A DNA stretch of 64,000 nucleotides from Flavobacterium sp. SM15 (lineage in GTDB: Bacteria > Bacteroidota > Bacteroidia > Flavobacteriales > Flavobacteriaceae), in the NCBI RefSeq assembly GCF_022012335.1, contig NZ_JAKLTO010000006.1, forward strand, positions 62,001-126,000, given 5' to 3'. Shown one piece after another: positions 1 through 8,799 of the stretch. The notes beneath the pieces were generated by a model, which ran no database searches, had not been told where the DNA came from, and worked only from the letters and a program-made list of their open reading frames with translations. Each line of letters begins with the position of its first letter. The first letter of the stretch is position 1. Position numbers and translations under genes: made by a program.

Positions 1-2635
1 AGAAGGAGATTTTGCAGTCGAGACAAGAGTTTTAAGCGGAAGCAATCTGAATACCACTATCGAGAGTTCTCAAAAAGCAGCTCATATCCTGAAAACGCGT
101 TTTCCTGAAGTGGAAAAAGTAGTCACCAAAATCGGAAGCGGGGAAGTGCCAACCGATCCCATGCCGATGGACGCCAGCGACATGATAGTTGTGCTCAAAG
201 ACAAAAAAGAATGGACTTCAGCCGAAACTTTTCCGGAGCTTTCTGAAAAAATGAGCAAGGCTTTAGAAGATGTTCCCGGCATTACCGTAGGGTTTCAGTA
301 TCCGGTGCAAATGCGTTTCAATGAGCTTATGACCGGAGCCCGTCAGGATGTGGTGGTAAAAGTATTTGGGGAACATCTCGATACGCTTGCAGCCACGGCT
401 TCTAAGATTGGGAAGATTGTGCATACGGTTAAAGGGGCGCAAAATCTTTATGTTGAACCCATTACCGGAATGCCTCAGGTTATAATTCAGTACAACAGAC
501 CGATGATTGCACAATACGGTTTGTCCATTGCAGATGTTAATCGTGTGGTAAATACTGCTTTCGCGGGTCAAACAGCCGGATTGGTATATGAAGGGGAAAA
601 ACATTTCGATATGGTAGTTCGCCTCAAATCCGATAACCGTAAAAATCTTAATGATATTCAGCAACTTTTGATTCCAACAGCTTCAGGAGAACAAATTCCG
701 TTAGGACAATTGGCCAGTGTGGAAATTAAAGACGGACCAAACCAAATTCAGAGGGAAAATGCCCAAAGAAGGATTATTGTCGGTTTTAATGTAAAAGATC
801 GGGATGTACAAAGTATCGTTCAGGAATTGCAGCAAAAAATTGGGAATCAAATTAAGTTGCCGGTAGGTTATTCCATTACTTATGGTGGTTCTTTTGAAAA
901 TCTAAATGAGGCTAAAGACCGTTTGATGATTGCCGTTCCGGTTTCTTTAGTATTAATTTTCATTCTATTGTTTTTTGCTTTTAAATCGATCAAAGACAGT
1001 TTATTGATTTATACGGCGATTCCGTTGTCGGCTATCGGTGGGATCTTCTTTTTGGCTTTGCGAGGTATGCCGTTCAGTATTAGTGCCGGCATTGGTTTTA
1101 TTGCCCTTTTCGGGGTTTCGGTTTTGAACGGAATTGTACTGATTGCCGAATTCAACCGCCTTAAAAAATCCGGCATGACCAACATAACCCGCGTGGTGGT
1201 GGACGGTACCCGAAAAAGGCTGCGACCGGTTTTGATGACCGCTTTTGTAGCTTCTTTAGGATTTTTGCCAATGGCTTTAAGCAATGGTGCGGGAGCCGAA
1301 GTACAACGACCTTTAGCCACAGTGGTTATTGGCGGCTTACTGGTGGCTACTTTTTTAACGCTTTTCGTGTTACCGCTTTTATTTATTCAATTTGAAAAAG
1401 GAATTCCTATGAATAGTTTCAAAAAAAAAATGCCTGTTATTCTTATCCTGATGATCTTAACCGGAACAGTTGCAAATGCTCAAACAAAAATCAGTCTGAA
1501 TGATGCACTAACGACTGCTTTGGAAAACAACCACAAACTGAAAAGTGAAAAACTGCGTTCGGAATACGCCAAAGCAATGATCAAAACCGCACCCGATTTG
1601 CCCCAAGCCAATCTGACTGCAGATTACGGACAGATTAACAGCGTTTACAACGACACAAAATTCGGTATTAGTCAGAGTTTTGCATTGCCAACGCTGTACA
1701 GTCGTCAAAAACAACTTAACACTGAAGAATGGAAACAAAGCGTTCTGAGCGTTTCGTTACAGGAATTCGAACTCAAAAAAGCGGTAACACAGGCATTTTA
1801 TGCTTTACTTTATTTACAGCAAAAAGAGCAACTTTTGAAAAAGGCAGACACGCTTTACAGTAATTTTTATGCAAAATCCGAACTTCGTTTGCGCAAAGGA
1901 GAAAGCAATGTATTGGAAAAAGTAACTGCGGAAAATCAGAAAAGCGAAATCATGATTCGCCTGAAACAGCTAGGTCAGGAAATTGCATTGATTTCGCTTC
2001 AGTTTCAATTGTTGCTCAATGCCGAAAATCAGTTTCTGCCGGATACTTCTGAACAGATTATGAGGCTTACAGAAACAAAGGATGATCTTTCTCAAAATCC
2101 GTATTTACTTCAAATGCAACAGCAAAAAAACATTGCTGAAAAGCAAACCAAGGTAGAACGTGCTAAACTTTTACCGTCATTATTACTGGGGTATAACAAT
2201 ACGAGTTTTAAAGGTGTAGGTCCTGATGGTGTTGATTATACTACCAGTACACGATTCCATTCGGTTCAGGCGGGGATTTCGTTACCTGTTTTTACTTTCG
2301 GACAACACGCCCGAGTACAAACCTCTAAAATTGCTGAGAAAATAGCCCAACAGGAAATTCAAACTACTCAGGCAGCCTTGCAAACCGAACGCAGTAAACT
2401 TTTGGTATCATATAAAAGCAATCTTGAAATAGTTACGCAATATCAGTCAATCGGATTAAAAAACGCAGATACGATCCTAAAAACGGCGCAGCTTCAATTT
2501 GTGAACGGTGAAATCAATTATCTCGATTTTGTAATGCTTGTAAATCAGGCAATAAATGTTCAGAATAATTATGCAGATGCTGTGTGGGCTTTGAACGAAA
2601 GTATAGTAAAAATCAATTATCTTAACTTAAATTAA
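1..2635 (+). CDS. CzcA/CusA-type metal efflux RND pump fused to a TolC/CzcC-like outer-membrane factor (5' end outside window)
   Basis: The frame is open from the first bases, so the N-terminal half of the pump lies outside the window. Visible residues 1-468 are the C-terminal part of an inner-membrane HME-RND pump, which exports heavy-metal cations using the proton gradient: a periplasmic porter region, then a block of membrane helices from about residue 309 with GVSVLNGIVLI near 370. Without a stop the frame runs through Met470 and a signal-peptide-like stretch (KKKMPVILILMILTG, ending ANAQ) into about 385 residues of an alpha-helical TolC/CzcC-type channel protein (ISLNDALTTALENN onward). 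Such pump-channel fusions are known in flavobacteria. The adaptor gene follows after 6 bases, so the three parts of a tripartite pump are co-expressed. Which metal is exported cannot be read from the visible part. An A10 tract (1421-1430) lies at the junction. Confidence 0.9.
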   Translation, partial: EGDFAVETRVLSGSNLNTTIESSQKAAHILKTRFPEVEKVVTKIGSGEVPTDPMPMDASDMIVVLKDKKEWTSAETFPELSEKMSKALEDVPGITVGFQYPVQMRFNELMTGARQDVVVKVFGEHLDTLAATASKIGKIVHTVKGAQNLYVEPITGMPQVIIQYNRPMIAQYGLSIADVNRVVNTAFAGQTAGLVYEGEKHFDMVVRLKSDNRKNLNDIQQLLIPTASGEQIPLGQLASVEIKDGPNQIQRENAQRRIIVGFNVKDRDVQSIVQELQQKIGNQIKLPVGYSITYGGSFENLNEAKDRLMIAVPVSLVLIFILLFFAFKSIKDSLLIYTAIPLSAIGGIFFLALRGMPFSISAGIGFIALFGVSVLNGIVLIAEFNRLKKSGMTNITRVVVDGTRKRLRPVLMTAFVASLGFLPMALSNGAGAEVQRPLATVVIGGLLVATFLTLFVLPLLFIQFEKGIPMNSFKKKMPVILILMILTGTVANAQTKISLNDALTTALENNHKLKSEKLRSEYAKAMIKTAPDLPQANLTADYGQINSVYNDTKFGISQSFALPTLYSRQKQLNTEEWKQSVLSVSLQEFELKKAVTQAFYALLYLQQKEQLLKKADTLYSNFYAKSELRLRKGESNVLEKVTAENQKSEIMIRLKQLGQEIALISLQFQLLLNAENQFLPDTSEQIMRLTETKDDLSQNPYLLQMQQQKNIAEKQTKVERAKLLPSLLLGYNNTSFKGVGPDGVDYTTSTRFHSVQAGISLPVFTFGQHARVQTSKIAEKIAQQEIQTTQAALQTERSKLLVSYKSNLEIVTQYQSIGLKNADTILKTAQLQFVNGEINYLDFVMLVNQAINVQNNYADAVWALNESIVKINYLNLN

Positions 2636-2641
2636 AATCAG

Positions 2642-3820
2642 ATGAATCGTTTCTCTTCTGTTAAAAATAGACCAGCGTTTGTGTACCGATACAGCAGCAT
2701 TTTCATAATGCTGGGCTTATCGTTCCTTTTTATAAACTGTAAATCCGAACCAAAAACGGAACCGCAATCTCAAGTGAAAGCTGATGAAAATATTGTGGTT
2801 TTAACCGATGCACAATTCAAAAATGCAGAATTAACCTTCACCAGGTTATCCGAAAAAAACATGGCTAATGTGTTACAATTAAACGGAAAAATTGATGTTC
2901 CGCCACAAAACATGATTTCGGTGAGTGTTCCTTTGGGCGGATATCTTAAAAATACCAAACTCCTTCCGGGCATGCCAATTAGAAAAGGGCAGGTGTTGGC
3001 TACGATGGAAAATCCGGAATATGTTCAATTGCAACAGGATTATCTGCAGGCAAAATCAAAGTACAGTTATGCGCTTCTGGATTATAAACGCCAGAAAGAT
3101 TTAAATCAAAGTCAGGCAGCCAGTGACAAAATTATGCAACAGGCGCAAACCGAGATGACCAATCAGCAAGTGGCGATGAATGCGTTGGGTGAACAGTTAA
3201 AACTTATCAACATTAATCCAAATGCGCTCACGGCGGCTAAAATTTCCAAAAGTATTTCGGTTTTAAGCCCAATTAACGGATTTGTGAGTAAAGTGAATGT
3301 AAATGTCGGGAAGTATGTTACACCTTCCGATATTTTGTTTGAACTGATTAATCCGTTGGATATTCATCTGAATCTGAAAGTTTATGAAAGTGATGTGAAT
3401 GCCTTAAAAATCGGACAGCCGCTCATTGCTTACAGTAATGCACAACCGGATAAAAAATACAAGGCAAAAGTAATGCTCATTAATAAAGACATTGCTACTA
3501 ATGGGGTAACAGAAATTCATTGTTCTTTTTCTGAATATTCGAAAGAATTACTTCCGGGTTTATACATGAATGCTGATATTGAAACCGTAAGTTCTCTTGA
3601 TAATTCACTACCGGAGCAAAGTATTGTAAATTTTGAAAGCAAAAATTTTGTGTTTATAACAACAGAAAAGCAAACTTACAAATTGCAGGAAGTGATTTTA
3701 GGCAAAGAAGAGAACGGTTTTGTCACGATAAAAAACAGTGATGAACTTAAAGGAAAAACTATAGTAAACAAAGGCGCTTATACTTTGTTGATGAAATTAA
3801 AAAATACAGAAGAAGAATAA
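2642..3820 (+). CDS. RND efflux periplasmic adaptor, lipoprotein (CzcB/CusB-like)
   Basis: 392 residues. A long basic N-terminus is followed by a hydrophobic stretch and a lipobox ending at Cys33 (FLFINC), so the protein is probably anchored to the periplasmic face of a membrane. The barrel-sandwich/lipoyl half (VPLGGYLKNTKLLPGMPIRKG), a Gln-rich helical hairpin at about residues 120-185, the second lipoyl half (SPINGFVSKVNVNVGKYV) and a beta-barrel/proximal domain are all recognisable. These proteins link the RND pump to the outer-membrane channel and can pass metal to the pump. It starts 6 bases after the stop of the pump-channel fusion, so it belongs to the same operon. A shorter start at Met23 would remove the basic N-region, so the first ATG is preferred. 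Confidence 0.9.
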   Translation: MNRFSSVKNRPAFVYRYSSIFIMLGLSFLFINCKSEPKTEPQSQVKADENIVVLTDAQFKNAELTFTRLSEKNMANVLQLNGKIDVPPQNMISVSVPLGGYLKNTKLLPGMPIRKGQVLATMENPEYVQLQQDYLQAKSKYSYALLDYKRQKDLNQSQAASDKIMQQAQTEMTNQQVAMNALGEQLKLININPNALTAAKISKSISVLSPINGFVSKVNVNVGKYVTPSDILFELINPLDIHLNLKVYESDVNALKIGQPLIAYSNAQPDKKYKAKVMLINKDIATNGVTEIHCSFSEYSKELLPGLYMNADIETVSSLDNSLPEQSIVNFESKNFVFITTEKQTYKLQEVILGKEENGFVTIKNSDELKGKTIVNKGAYTLLMKLKNTEEE

Positions 3821-3838
3821 AAAAAGGGTTTGTTTGAA

Positions 3839-3954
3839 TCTGTAAAATTGGCAACATGAAGCAATTAAGAATTCTAAAGCGGAAAAGCTTTCCTTATTAG
3901 GTTAAAATTGTCTTTTCCATTTTAGAATGCCGATTTCTTTGCTAATTTTACAGA
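3839..3954. repeat. 116-bp imperfect palindrome, MITE-like or structured pcm leader
   Basis: Outer arms 3839-3854 and 3939-3954 are complementary over 16 bases with a single G/T exception (TCTGTAAAATTGGCAA against TTGCTAATTTTACAGA). Inner arms 3871-3887 and 3912-3928 pair over 17 bases with two mismatches. The element fills most of the gap between the efflux adaptor and pcm. It has no clear T-run, so it is not a simple terminator. The right arm also contains TAATTTTA, which may act as the -7 box of pcm. Confidence 0.6.
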
Positions 3955-3972
3955 AACAAATAAGCCGAAAAA

Positions 3973-4614
3973 GTGAGAGATTTAGCCAAACATCAAGGAC
4001 TTCGAAATCAATTGGTAAGCCTTTTGGAACGAAAGGGGATTACCGATAAAAACGTATTGGAAGCAATCAGAAAGATTCCGCGCCATCTGTTTTTGAATTC
4101 GAGTTTTGAAGATTTTGCCTATCAGGACAAACCTTTCCCGATTGGGGCAGGACAAACTATTTCTCAACCTTACACTGTGGCTTTTCAAACCGAATTACTT
4201 CAGGTGAAAAAAGACGACAAGGTATTGGAAATCGGTACAGGATCAGGTTATCAGACCGCAGTTCTGTGTACCATCGGAGCCAAAGTCTATTCCATCGAAA
4301 GGCAAAATGAATTGTTCAAATCGACTTCACTTTTATTACCGAAATTGCACATCCGTCCGAAACATTTAGCTTTTGGCGATGGTTATAAAGGATTACCGGC
4401 ATATGCTCCGTTTGACAGTATTATTGTTACTGCAGGCGCTCCGTTTATTCCGCAACCTTTGATGGCACAGTTAAAAATAGGGGGAAGGTTAGTTATTCCT
4501 GTTGGAGAAGATGTTCAGGTGATGACATTACTTATCCGTAAAAACGAAACCCAGTTTGAAAAACACGAATTTGGAGATTTCCGTTTTGTACCTTTATTGG
4601 AAGATAAAAATTAA
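3973..4614 (+). CDS. pcm: Protein-L-isoaspartate O-methyltransferase
   Basis: 213 residues, starting with GTG. It methylates L-isoaspartyl residues of damaged proteins with S-adenosylmethionine so that they can revert to aspartate; cytoplasmic. The family sequence QTISQPY (61-67) and SAM-binding motif [15 protein letters not shown] (84-97) are present, with the acidic post-motif at YSIERQ. The GTG start gives the [15 protein letters not shown]-terminus expected for flavobacterial members; no in-frame ATG lies nearby. The gene converges on smpB and their stop codons overlap by 4 bases. It stands alone behind the 116-bp palindrome. Confidence 0.93.
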   Translation: MRDLAKHQGLRNQLVSLLERKGITDKNVLEAIRKIPRHLFLNSSFEDFAYQDKPFPIGAGQTISQPYTVAFQTELLQVKKDDKVLEIGTGSGYQTAVLCTIGAKVYSIERQNELFKSTSLLLPKLHIRPKHLAFGDGYKGLPAYAPFDSIIVTAGAPFIPQPLMAQLKIGGRLVIPVGEDVQVMTLLIRKNETQFEKHEFGDFRFVPLLEDKN

Positions 4615-5063
4615 TGCGCTTTTTTAATTCGATCTAGATCACGTTTGGTATCGCGGTCTTTTATAGATTCACGCTTGTCGTAGTTTTTCTTACCGCGACA
4701 AAGTGCGATGTCTAATTTTGCCAATCCTTTTTCGTTGGTGAAAAGACGTAATGGAATGATAGTTAAACCTTTATTCTGAACACTTTTTAAAAGGCTTTTC
4801 AATTCCTTTTTGTTTAATAATAACTTGCGTTCGCTTTTAGCCTTGTGGTTGTAATGCGTTCCGTAAAGGTATTCTTCTATGTGTGAGTTGATTACAAAAA
4901 GTTCATTATTGTGAAACTCACAAAAACTTTCCGCAATTCCGGCTTTCCCTAAACGAATTGATTTGATCTCGGTTCCGGTCAACACAATTCCAGCCGTATA
5001 TTTTTCGAGTATTTCATAATCGAATTTGGCTCTTTTGTTAAGTATGTTGACTGTTTTTTGCAT
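4611..5063 (-). CDS. smpB: SsrA (tmRNA)-binding protein SmpB
   Basis: 150 residues, the usual length. SmpB delivers tmRNA to stalled ribosomes for trans-translation. The hallmark start ([20 protein letters not shown]), the GTEIKSIR loop and the basic C-terminal tail ([14 protein letters not shown], about 125-138) that occupies the decoding centre are all visible. It has its own promoter immediately upstream (TACATTTG), close enough to the ATG that the 5' UTR must be very short. The stop overlaps that of convergent pcm. No ssrA gene is seen in the window. Confidence 0.96.
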   Translation of the reverse strand: MQKTVNILNKRAKFDYEILEKYTAGIVLTGTEIKSIRLGKAGIAESFCEFHNNELFVINSHIEEYLYGTHYNHKAKSERKLLLNKKELKSLLKSVQNKGLTIIPLRLFTNEKGLAKLDIALCRGKKNYDKRESIKDRDTKRDLDRIKKAH

Positions 5064-5070
5064 AGGAGCG

Positions 5071-5102
5071 CAAATGTAAGAACAAATTGAAGAAGGAACA
5101 AT
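5071..5102 (-). promoter_or_regulatory. Promoter of smpB
   Basis: The minus strand reads ATTG, 20 bases, TACATTTG: a good match to the Bacteroidota consensus TTTG-N19-TAnnTTTG. The -7 box ends 8 bases before the smpB ATG, so transcription would begin within a few bases of the start codon. Confidence 0.7.
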
Positions 5103-5108
5103 AGTTGT

Positions 5109-5600
5109 TTAAGGTAATTTCAATAACTGATGGGTGACTGATGTATTACTTATAGTTACAATGTACAGGTTTCCAAAAGTTGTATCTTCGATATCGGGAT
5201 AAACTTTTTCACCGATTATTTGATTTACAAGATTTGGAATCGTATTGCTGTGGCCGACCAAAAGTACATTCTTTCCTGAATTTTCTTTTATAAAAGACGC
5301 AATATCAATAGTTTTATGATCGTAGATTTTGATGCTGATTTTATTTTTCTCAGCTGTAGGAGTTGCAGTTTCAATGGTTCGTTTATAGTTAGTGCTGTAA
5401 ATTTCATCAAAACGAATAGCAGAAAATATTTTGCTCCAGTTTTCGGCTCTTTTCAAGCCAACTTCCGATAAATCGGGATTAAGTGAATTATCTACTTTTT
5501 CCGCATGACGGATAAAATATAAAGTTGTTGATGTATTTTGAGCAATTCCAAACTGCATAAACAGTGCTGTAATAAGGGTAAGAAAGAATTTCATCATCAA
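5109..5600 (-). CDS. Secreted/periplasmic histidine phosphatase family protein
   Basis: 163 residues with an N-terminal signal peptide (hydrophobic 4-18, cleavage near GIAQ). The phosphoglycerate-mutase-like signature LYFIRHAEK (27-35) contains the phospho-accepting His, and the second catalytic His is in LLVGHSNTI. It is short compared with true phosphoglycerate mutases and resembles SixA-like or periplasmic phosphohistidine phosphatases; the substrate is unknown. It lies 7 bases downstream of the GNAT gene on the same strand, so the two are probably co-transcribed. Confidence 0.85.
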   Translation of the reverse strand: MMMKFFLTLITALFMQFGIAQNTSTTLYFIRHAEKVDNSLNPDLSEVGLKRAENWSKIFSAIRFDEIYSTNYKRTIETATPTAEKNKISIKIYDHKTIDIASFIKENSGKNVLLVGHSNTIPNLVNQIIGEKVYPDIEDTTFGNLYIVTISNTSVTHQLLKLP

Positions 5601-5607
5601 AATTTAA

Positions 5608-6189
5608 TTAACTTTCGTTTGGGTTTAGGAGCGAAAAGACATAGCTGTCCAAAAATTTTCCTTGCCAATAAGTATCTTGTTTAAAATAACCTTCACGAAC
5701 AAATCCGTTTTTCTCCAGTAATTTCCACGAAGACTCATTCTCAGGAGCGGTAACTGCTTCAATTGAATGGAGTTTGATTTCTTCAAAACCGTAACGGATA
5801 ATCTCAGTTAAAGCTTCCTGCATGATCCCTTTTCCATGAAATTCAGAAGAAAGAATGTAACCGACTTCGGCTCTATGGTTCTCAGGCTGCATTCTGAAAT
5901 AACCAATATTTCCGATTAGTTTTTGATCATCTTTAAGGCAAATTGCCCAATTGATGCATTCTCCGCTTTCTAAAAGCCCTTGCATGAATTCGATGTGTTT
6001 AATAGCATCGTCTATTGTTTTGGGAAGTTCACGGGGAATATATTTCATGATTTCCGGATTGGAACGAAGCGCAAACATTTCATTAGCGTCATTAGTAACT
6101 ATTTGACGTAAGGTCAAACGTTGAGTGTTTAATATTGGAAAATTTGTAAAATCAAATACGAGCATACTTTTCAGAATCTTGGTTCGCAA
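5608..6189 (-). CDS. GNAT N-acetyltransferase, RimJ/RimL type
   Basis: 193 residues; fold typical of acetyl-CoA-dependent acetyltransferases of the RimJ/RimL group that act on ribosomal-protein N-termini or small amines. The start of the fold is seen as LNTQRLTLRQIVTND, motif A as GYILSSEFHGKGIMQEAL, and motif B as VTAPENESSWKLLEKNGF. Met9 (MLVFDF) is an alternative start that would remove eight poorly conserved residues. It is the first gene of a short run with the phosphatase. The substrate cannot be told from the sequence. Confidence 0.85.
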   Translation of the reverse strand: MRTKILKSMLVFDFTNFPILNTQRLTLRQIVTNDANEMFALRSNPEIMKYIPRELPKTIDDAIKHIEFMQGLLESGECINWAICLKDDQKLIGNIGYFRMQPENHRAEVGYILSSEFHGKGIMQEALTEIIRYGFEEIKLHSIEAVTAPENESSWKLLEKNGFVREGYFKQDTYWQGKFLDSYVFSLLNPNES

Positions 6190-6315
6190 TAAAATTACTC
6201 TTAAAAAAGAATTTTAAGAAAATTAATGAAAAAAAAATTATTGTATGTTTTGTTAATAAAAATTGTTAAATTTAGAAAACCGAAAATACAGGCTTACTAA
6301 CTATTATTACTTATT

Positions 6316-6600
6316 ATGGAATTTAATTTTGAAACAATCGACAAAGAAAAAATCAGTGCATTATCGTTTCCCGACGGCGATGTTTTAGATGATGATAAAG
6401 ACGCCATCAAACAACGCAAAAACGATCTAGACCGTGCACTAACTTTAGGAAATCTGGAACATCTGAAAATTAAAATTTATTTTGAAGATGATACTTCTAA
6501 AAAAATGGTCGATACCACCATTTGGGGAGTTACCGAAGAACGAATAATTTTAAAACAAGGAGTTGTAATTCCTATACGAAGAATTTACAAAACTATTTAA
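6316..6600 (+). CDS. Small conserved protein of unknown function
   Basis: 94 residues, acidic, no signal peptide or membrane segment, so probably cytoplasmic. The pattern FPDGDVLDDDKDAIKQRKNDLDRALTLGN followed by a predicted beta-rich half (KIKIYFEDDTSKKMVDTTIW) resembles a short conserved hypothetical family that I recall from other Bacteroidota genomes; no function is known to me. It is a single-gene unit, with about 125 bases of AT-rich upstream sequence and an intrinsic terminator overlapping its stop codon. Confidence 0.8.
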   Translation: MEFNFETIDKEKISALSFPDGDVLDDDKDAIKQRKNDLDRALTLGNLEHLKIKIYFEDDTSKKMVDTTIWGVTEERIILKQGVVIPIRRIYKTI

Positions 6601-6623
6601 GCTATCTCTGGATAGCTTTTTTT
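6599..6623 (+). terminator. Intrinsic terminator of the 94-residue protein gene
   Basis: AAGCTATC and GGATAGCTT form a stem around a tiny loop and are followed by a run of T. The stem begins within the stop codon. Confidence 0.8.
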
Positions 6624-6909
6624 ATGTGCTTGATTATGAGATTGTTTTTGTAAAATTATAACATATTATACTGATTTTTTTAACAAGTTAACACAAATAA
6701 AAAAACTAACTTTACGATAATAAAATCCCATCTACACATATATAAATTCTTATGAGGTAAGACGCACAATGAAGAGAAAGAATTGATTACTAATGCAGGT
6801 TTGCTTTTTGAATCAAATAATGTATTTCACGTAACAAAAAGGGGAAGTAACCAAATGCCTTTTGGGTTATACATTGTAAATACTATTTATAAATCAAAAA
6901 TCGAACATT
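6624..6909. other. Intergenic region with no gene recognised
   Basis: AT-rich sequence. TAACTTTA near 6706-6713 is a weak -7 box candidate for the next gene. No open frame above about 20 codons fits a gene and no clear RNA structure is visible; an imperfect AACCAAA/TTTGGGTT pairing near 6850-6870 is too weak to call. Confidence 0.4.
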
Positions 6910-7440
6910 ATGAAATCAATCATCTGTTTATTAATTAGTTTTAGTTTCTCTCTTGTGGGATATTCACAGGAAAAAGGAACGTCGAGTGAGGGTGCCATGG
7001 ATGCAAAAAAATTACCGGAAATTGTTATTAAAAGAGCCGGTGATGATTTTTCCGTTTATCTTCCGGAATTTGAAAACCAGGATGCAAAAATAAGACAATT
7101 GCAAAATGAGTTCATTGCGTATGATTTAGGTAAAGATTATGAAGGATATGAAAACTATTTAGTTACAATGAGAGTAAAAGACGGCTCATTAGTTGCTACT
7201 TACAATGAAAAAGGAAAACTTACACGAGTAGTTGAAAAATATGAAAATGTAAAACTTCCAATGAATGTTGTTTACGGAGTGTATAAAAACTATCCTGGCT
7301 GGAAAATTGTAAACGATAAGTATTTTTATTCACAAGAGGATGGAGATATTACTCAAAAGCAATACAACTTAAAACTCACCAAAGATAAAGAGACTAAAAA
7401 AATAGTGGTAAATTCAAAAGGCGAAATACTTAAAGGCTGA
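6910..7440 (+). CDS. Secreted protein of unknown function (PepSY-like fold possible)
   Basis: 176 residues with a clear signal peptide (KSIICLLISFSFSLVGYSQ). The mature part has repeating short beta-strand/turn units such as GSLVATYNEKGKLTRVVEKYENVKLP and GVYKNYPGWKIVND; 'x-V-x-x-x-G-K-L' followed by 'Y-x-x-x-x-I' is reminiscent of PepSY-like periplasmic domains, but I do not recognise the family with certainty. The gene stands alone and ends in a bidirectional terminator shared with the convergent MFS gene. Confidence 0.8.
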   Translation: MKSIICLLISFSFSLVGYSQEKGTSSEGAMDAKKLPEIVIKRAGDDFSVYLPEFENQDAKIRQLQNEFIAYDLGKDYEGYENYLVTMRVKDGSLVATYNEKGKLTRVVEKYENVKLPMNVVYGVYKNYPGWKIVNDKYFYSQEDGDITQKQYNLKLTKDKETKKIVVNSKGEILKG

Positions 7441-7470
7441 TGTCTCCCAAAGAATTAAAGTCGTATCTAT

Positions 7471-7500
7471 AAAAAAGCTATCTTCAAAAAGATAGCTTTT
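7471..7500. terminator. Bidirectional terminator between converging genes
   Basis: AAAAAGCTATCTT and AAGATAGCTTTTT form a 13-bp stem with A- and T-runs at both ends. It serves the secreted protein (+) and the MFS transporter (-). The core GCTATC also appears in the terminator at 6599. Confidence 0.85.
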
Positions 7501-7506
7501 TGCTTG

Positions 7507-8751
7507 TTATTCTGTGAAGTCGAGATCTTTATTGTGGGTTTCTTCAATGGTAAGCGTTGAGTAAATTCCAAGAGTAAAGGCTACCAATCCAACAATTGCT
7601 GCGGCAGTAATGACTCCGTTGTTTACTTTTAAACTGTCAAAAGCTAAAAGCATAACAGGTACCATTCCTCGAACCATGTTTGGAATTGTTGTTGTGGCAG
7701 TACTGCGAATGTTTGTTCCGAATTGTTCCGATCCAACGGTAACGAACATTGCCCAATAACCCGTTCCCAATCCTAACCAAGCACAATAAAAATAGTACAG
7801 ATTCTCCGAAGATTTTCCACTGAAAAGCATCAAAACGATTCCCAACAAAGTAAAAAGCATCATATAAAAAATAGCTTTTTTTCTCGAACGAAGCCAATGA
7901 GAAATAAATCCACTTGCAAAATCACCGATGGATATTCCAACATAAGCCCACATAATTGCCTTTCCTGGAACAATGCTTGAAATACCTAAAGCCGGAGCAA
8001 ACTGATTGGCCATCACGGCTAAAATCCCGATGCAAAACCAGGTTGGCAACCCAATTGCGATGCATTTCATGTATTTGATAAAACGTTCTTTGTTGGTGAA
8101 AAATGAAAAGAAGTTGCCTTTTTGAATGGTTTCGGCGTGTTTGATATCATTATAAATTCCTGATTCTACAACGCTTACTCTTAGAAATAAAAGCAGAAGC
8201 CCTAAACCACCACCAATAAAATAAGCGATAGTCCAATCACCAGCCAATTCAACGGTTAATTGAGCAACTACTGCGCCTAATAAACCAAATCCTGCAACAA
8301 TGGATGTTCCGATAGCGCGCAATTGTTTTGGTAAGGATTCCGAAACCAAGGTGATGCCGGCTCCTAATTCTCCGGCTAGGCCAATTCCGGCAATAAAACG
8401 TAACACCGCATAAACTGTTGTTTTATCTTCAAAAGGCATTTGAGGCAAAAAGCCGCAGGCAATATTAGCCAGTGAATAAACCAAAATTGAACCGAATAAT
8501 ACCGAAAGTCTTCCTTTTCGGTCTCCTAAAACACCCCAAAGAATCCCGCCCAGTAACAAACCAACCATTTGGAAATTTAAAATCATGGTTCCTGCCGTAT
8601 CCGCATCGAGCTGTAAATCTTTCAAACTGGGAACACGAACGATTCCAAATAACAATAGATCGTAAATGTCTACGAAATAACCTAAGGCCGCGACAATTAC
8701 TGGAAAGGAGAAAAGGTGTTTCAGTTTCTCGTTAAGGGTGAATTCTTCCAT
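7507..8751 (-). CDS. MFS transporter, metabolite:H+ symporter-like
   Basis: 414 residues, about 12 hydrophobic segments. The first helix (FPVIVAALGYFVDIYDLLLFGIVR) and the loop 2-3 signature GVLGDRKGRLSVLFGS (motif A) are those of the sugar/metabolite:H+ symporter branch of the major facilitator superfamily. D and R residues in helix 1 and motif A suggest proton coupling; the substrate is unknown. It is a single gene; a -7 box TATTTTTG lies on the minus strand at 8774-8781, about 22 bases before the ATG. Confidence 0.88.
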   Translation of the reverse strand: MEEFTLNEKLKHLFSFPVIVAALGYFVDIYDLLLFGIVRVPSLKDLQLDADTAGTMILNFQMVGLLLGGILWGVLGDRKGRLSVLFGSILVYSLANIACGFLPQMPFEDKTTVYAVLRFIAGIGLAGELGAGITLVSESLPKQLRAIGTSIVAGFGLLGAVVAQLTVELAGDWTIAYFIGGGLGLLLLFLRVSVVESGIYNDIKHAETIQKGNFFSFFTNKERFIKYMKCIAIGLPTWFCIGILAVMANQFAPALGISSIVPGKAIMWAYVGISIGDFASGFISHWLRSRKKAIFYMMLFTLLGIVLMLFSGKSSENLYYFYCAWLGLGTGYWAMFVTVGSEQFGTNIRSTATTTIPNMVRGMVPVMLLAFDSLKVNNGVITAAAIVGLVAFTLGIYSTLTIEETHNKDLDFTE

Positions 8752-8799
8752 TTTTGGTTTGTGGTTTGGTGCTCAAAAATAGAAAAAAGATTGATTTTA

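Noticed and set aside
1400..1435. Frameshift or missing stop between pump and outer-membrane factor because of A10
   Set aside because: The frame is intact on both sides, and such fused proteins are known in flavobacteria; kept as a finding but not as an error or pseudogene.
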